A stretch of DNA of 7,642 nucleotides. Source: Acidobacteriota bacterium (GTDB lineage Bacteria > Acidobacteriota > Blastocatellia > Pyrinomonadales > Pyrinomonadaceae). Below the pieces are notes generated by a model. That model worked only from the letters and a program-made list of their open reading frames with translations. It did not search any database and was not told the DNA's origin. Positions 6,348 to 7,642 of this stretch are shown one piece after another; position 1 is the first letter of the stretch, and each line of letters starts with the position of its first letter. Both the position numbers and the translations under genes were made by a program. The stretch lies in NCBI GenBank assembly GCA_020199975.1, contig JAIVJP010000377.1, positions 1-7,642 on the forward strand, written 5' to 3'.

Positions 6348-6391
6348 GTTGGGAAGCTCCGGATTAATCGGATTCAGGCAGAAATGCAACG

Positions 6392-6420
6392 TTGTCAAAC
6401 GGTCGCGATTTGGATAGCAT
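6392..6420 (+). promoter_or_regulatory. Candidate sigma-70-type promoter before the aminotransferase gene
   Basis: TTGTCA (6392-6397, 5 of 6 to TTGACA) is followed after 17 nt by TAGCAT (6415-6420, 4 of 6 to TATAAT). Initiation would fall about 6-8 nt later, near 6426-6429, essentially at the ATG (6430). No Shine-Dalgarno sequence precedes that ATG, which fits a leaderless or nearly leaderless message. Weak motifs of this kind do occur by chance. Confidence 0.4.
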
Positions 6421-6429
6421 CGCGGTCCC

Positions 6430-7642
6430 ATGACTGTCACTACCGAAACCATGACAGGCAAGCAGATCGTAGATCTCTGCCGCCGGCACACGCTCTTCGA
6501 GTGGTCCGCTCAATCCGCGGTGGACCCGATTCCCGTCGCGCGGGCGAAGGGAATCTACTTCTGGACGCCGGAAGGAAAACGCTTCATCGACTTCAATAGC
6601 CAACTGATGTGCGTGAACATCGGGCACGGCGACGAGCGGGTGATCCGGGCAATCAACGAACAGGCCTCGACACTCCCCTATGCCAATCCCTTTATGGCTA
6701 CCGAAGTACGCGCTCGCCTGGGCGTGAAGCTCGCGGAGATCACACCCGGCGACATCGATGCCTTCTTCTTCACAAACGGCGGCGCCGAGGCGAACGAAAA
6801 CGCGATCCGCATCGCACGGCTTTTCACCGGGCGTCACAAGATTGCCGCACGTTACCGCTCTTACCACGGTGGAACGGCGGGCGCTCTAACGCTGACCGGC
6901 GATCCGCGCCGATGGGCAGCGGAGCCGGGCATCCCCGGCGTCATCCGCATCCCCGACTTCTACCATGGCATTCAAAAAGGCTGGGACACGACGGAGGACG
7001 TGCTGGCCCGGACCGAGGAGATCCTCGAGCTCGAAGGTCCGAAGACGATCGCGGCAATCATTGTAGAACCCGTTGCTGGGACTAACGGGATCCTCGTGCC
7101 GCCGGACGGTTACATGCAGGGGTTACGAAAGCTGTGCGACAAGCACAGCATCCTCCTCATCGCCGACGAAGTGATGGCCGGTTTTGGCCGCACCGGCGAA
7201 TGGTTTTCCGTCGACCACTGGAAGGTTGTGCCCGACCTGATATCGATGGCCAAGGGGCTGACGAGCGCATACGTGCAACTGGGTGCGGTGGGCATGCGTC
7301 GGCACATCGCCGATCACTTCGAGAAGAACGTCTTCTACGGCGGCCTCACATATAACAGTCACCCGGTTGCCTGCGCTGCGGCCCTGGCAACCATCGGGGT
7401 CTATGAAGAAGACCACCTCATCGAGAATGCGCGGCGCATGGGGGCCGTGATGCGCGGCATGCTCGAGGATCTCGAGCGTCGTCACCCGTCGGTAGGTGCC
7501 ACACGCAGCATTGGCCTCTTCGGAATTGTCGAGGTGGTGCGAAATCCCGAGACATTCGAGCCCATGGCGCCCTTCAACGGCACATCGCCCGAAATGCAGG
7601 GGCTCAACAAGTTCTTCCGTGCGGAAGGTCTCTACACGTTTG
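6430..7642 (+). CDS. Class III PLP-dependent aminotransferase (3' end outside window)
   Basis: This is a fold-type I, class III (omega) aminotransferase, cytosolic and probably dimeric, moving an amino group between a non-alpha amine donor and a keto acid. The 404 residues present are most of the usual 430-460. Visible are TNGGAEANE (115-123, PLP phosphate loop), YHGGT (145-149, ring stacking), EPVAGTNG (213-220), ADEVMAGFGRTG (245-256, with Asp246 contacting the PLP nitrogen), MAKGLTS (273-279, with Lys275 forming the Schiff base) and GGLTYNSHP (304-312). The start is the first ATG after an in-frame TAG at 6415-6417; a second ATG is at codon 8 and neither has a Shine-Dalgarno. The sequence recalls taurine-pyruvate and beta-alanine-pyruvate aminotransferase relatives, but substrate assignment within class III is unreliable, so no symbol is given. 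Base use is G/C-rich, like the M16 genes and unlike the receptor gene. Its operon partners, if any, lie to the right. Confidence 0.93.
   Translation, partial: MTVTTETMTGKQIVDLCRRHTLFEWSAQSAVDPIPVARAKGIYFWTPEGKRFIDFNSQLMCVNIGHGDERVIRAINEQASTLPYANPFMATEVRARLGVKLAEITPGDIDAFFFTNGGAEANENAIRIARLFTGRHKIAARYRSYHGGTAGALTLTGDPRRWAAEPGIPGVIRIPDFYHGIQKGWDTTEDVLARTEEILELEGPKTIAAIIVEPVAGTNGILVPPDGYMQGLRKLCDKHSILLIADEVMAGFGRTGEWFSVDHWKVVPDLISMAKGLTSAYVQLGAVGMRRHIADHFEKNVFYGGLTYNSHPVACAAALATIGVYEEDHLIENARRMGAVMRGMLEDLERRHPSVGATRSIGLFGIVEVVRNPETFEPMAPFNGTSPEMQGLNKFFRAEGLYTF

Overview
The window looks like part of an Acidobacteriota genome. My best guess is the class Blastocatellia (Pyrinomonadaceae-like), at low confidence. 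The main clue is an Oar-like TonB-dependent receptor barrel of the kind greatly expanded in that phylum, together with paired periplasmic M16 peptidases. Both ends of the window cut through genes. No rRNA, tRNA, CRISPR array, integrase or intact insertion sequence was seen.

Layout. (1) 1-1518, plus: C-terminal half of an Oar-like TonB-dependent receptor, open at the left edge. (2) 1698-4816, plus: a two-gene M16 peptidase operon with a 2-nt gap. The first product keeps the zinc motif HLFEH. The second has lost it but keeps the R/Y pair, which is the usual division of labour in a catalytic/non-catalytic M16 heterodimer. Both have signal peptides. (3) 4817-5043: a gene-free convergent spacer holding a 10-bp inverted repeat, a GC-rich hairpin and four copies of an 8-bp tandem repeat. 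(4) 5044-5712, minus: a nitroreductase-fold flavoprotein that matches the iodotyrosine-deiodinase subgroup, including its E-Y-K substrate-lid residues. (5) 5713-6429: no intact gene, but two recognisable remnants. On the minus strand lies the C-terminal end of the arsenosugar radical SAM enzyme ArsS, interrupted by roughly 100-115 extra bases and ending in HCFGCTAGAGSSCG. On the plus strand lies the C-terminal end of an AhpC/TSA-type peroxiredoxin. The two are head to head and both lack their 5' parts, as if one deletion removed a divergent promoter region and both N-termini. (6) 6430-7642, plus: a class III PLP aminotransferase running off the right edge, with a plausible promoter so close to the ATG that the message may be leaderless.

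How the parts fit. A TonB receptor followed by periplasmic M16 proteases recalls import-and-digest systems such as FusA/FusC and YddB/PqqL. Here the 179-nt gap and a change in base composition argue against one transcript. The right half is a decayed arsenic/redox locus next to an intact flavoprotein and an unrelated-looking aminotransferase. I found no clearly new multi-gene system. The least ordinary items are the broken arsS/peroxiredoxin junction, the IYD-like flavoprotein beside it, and the structured repeat spacer.
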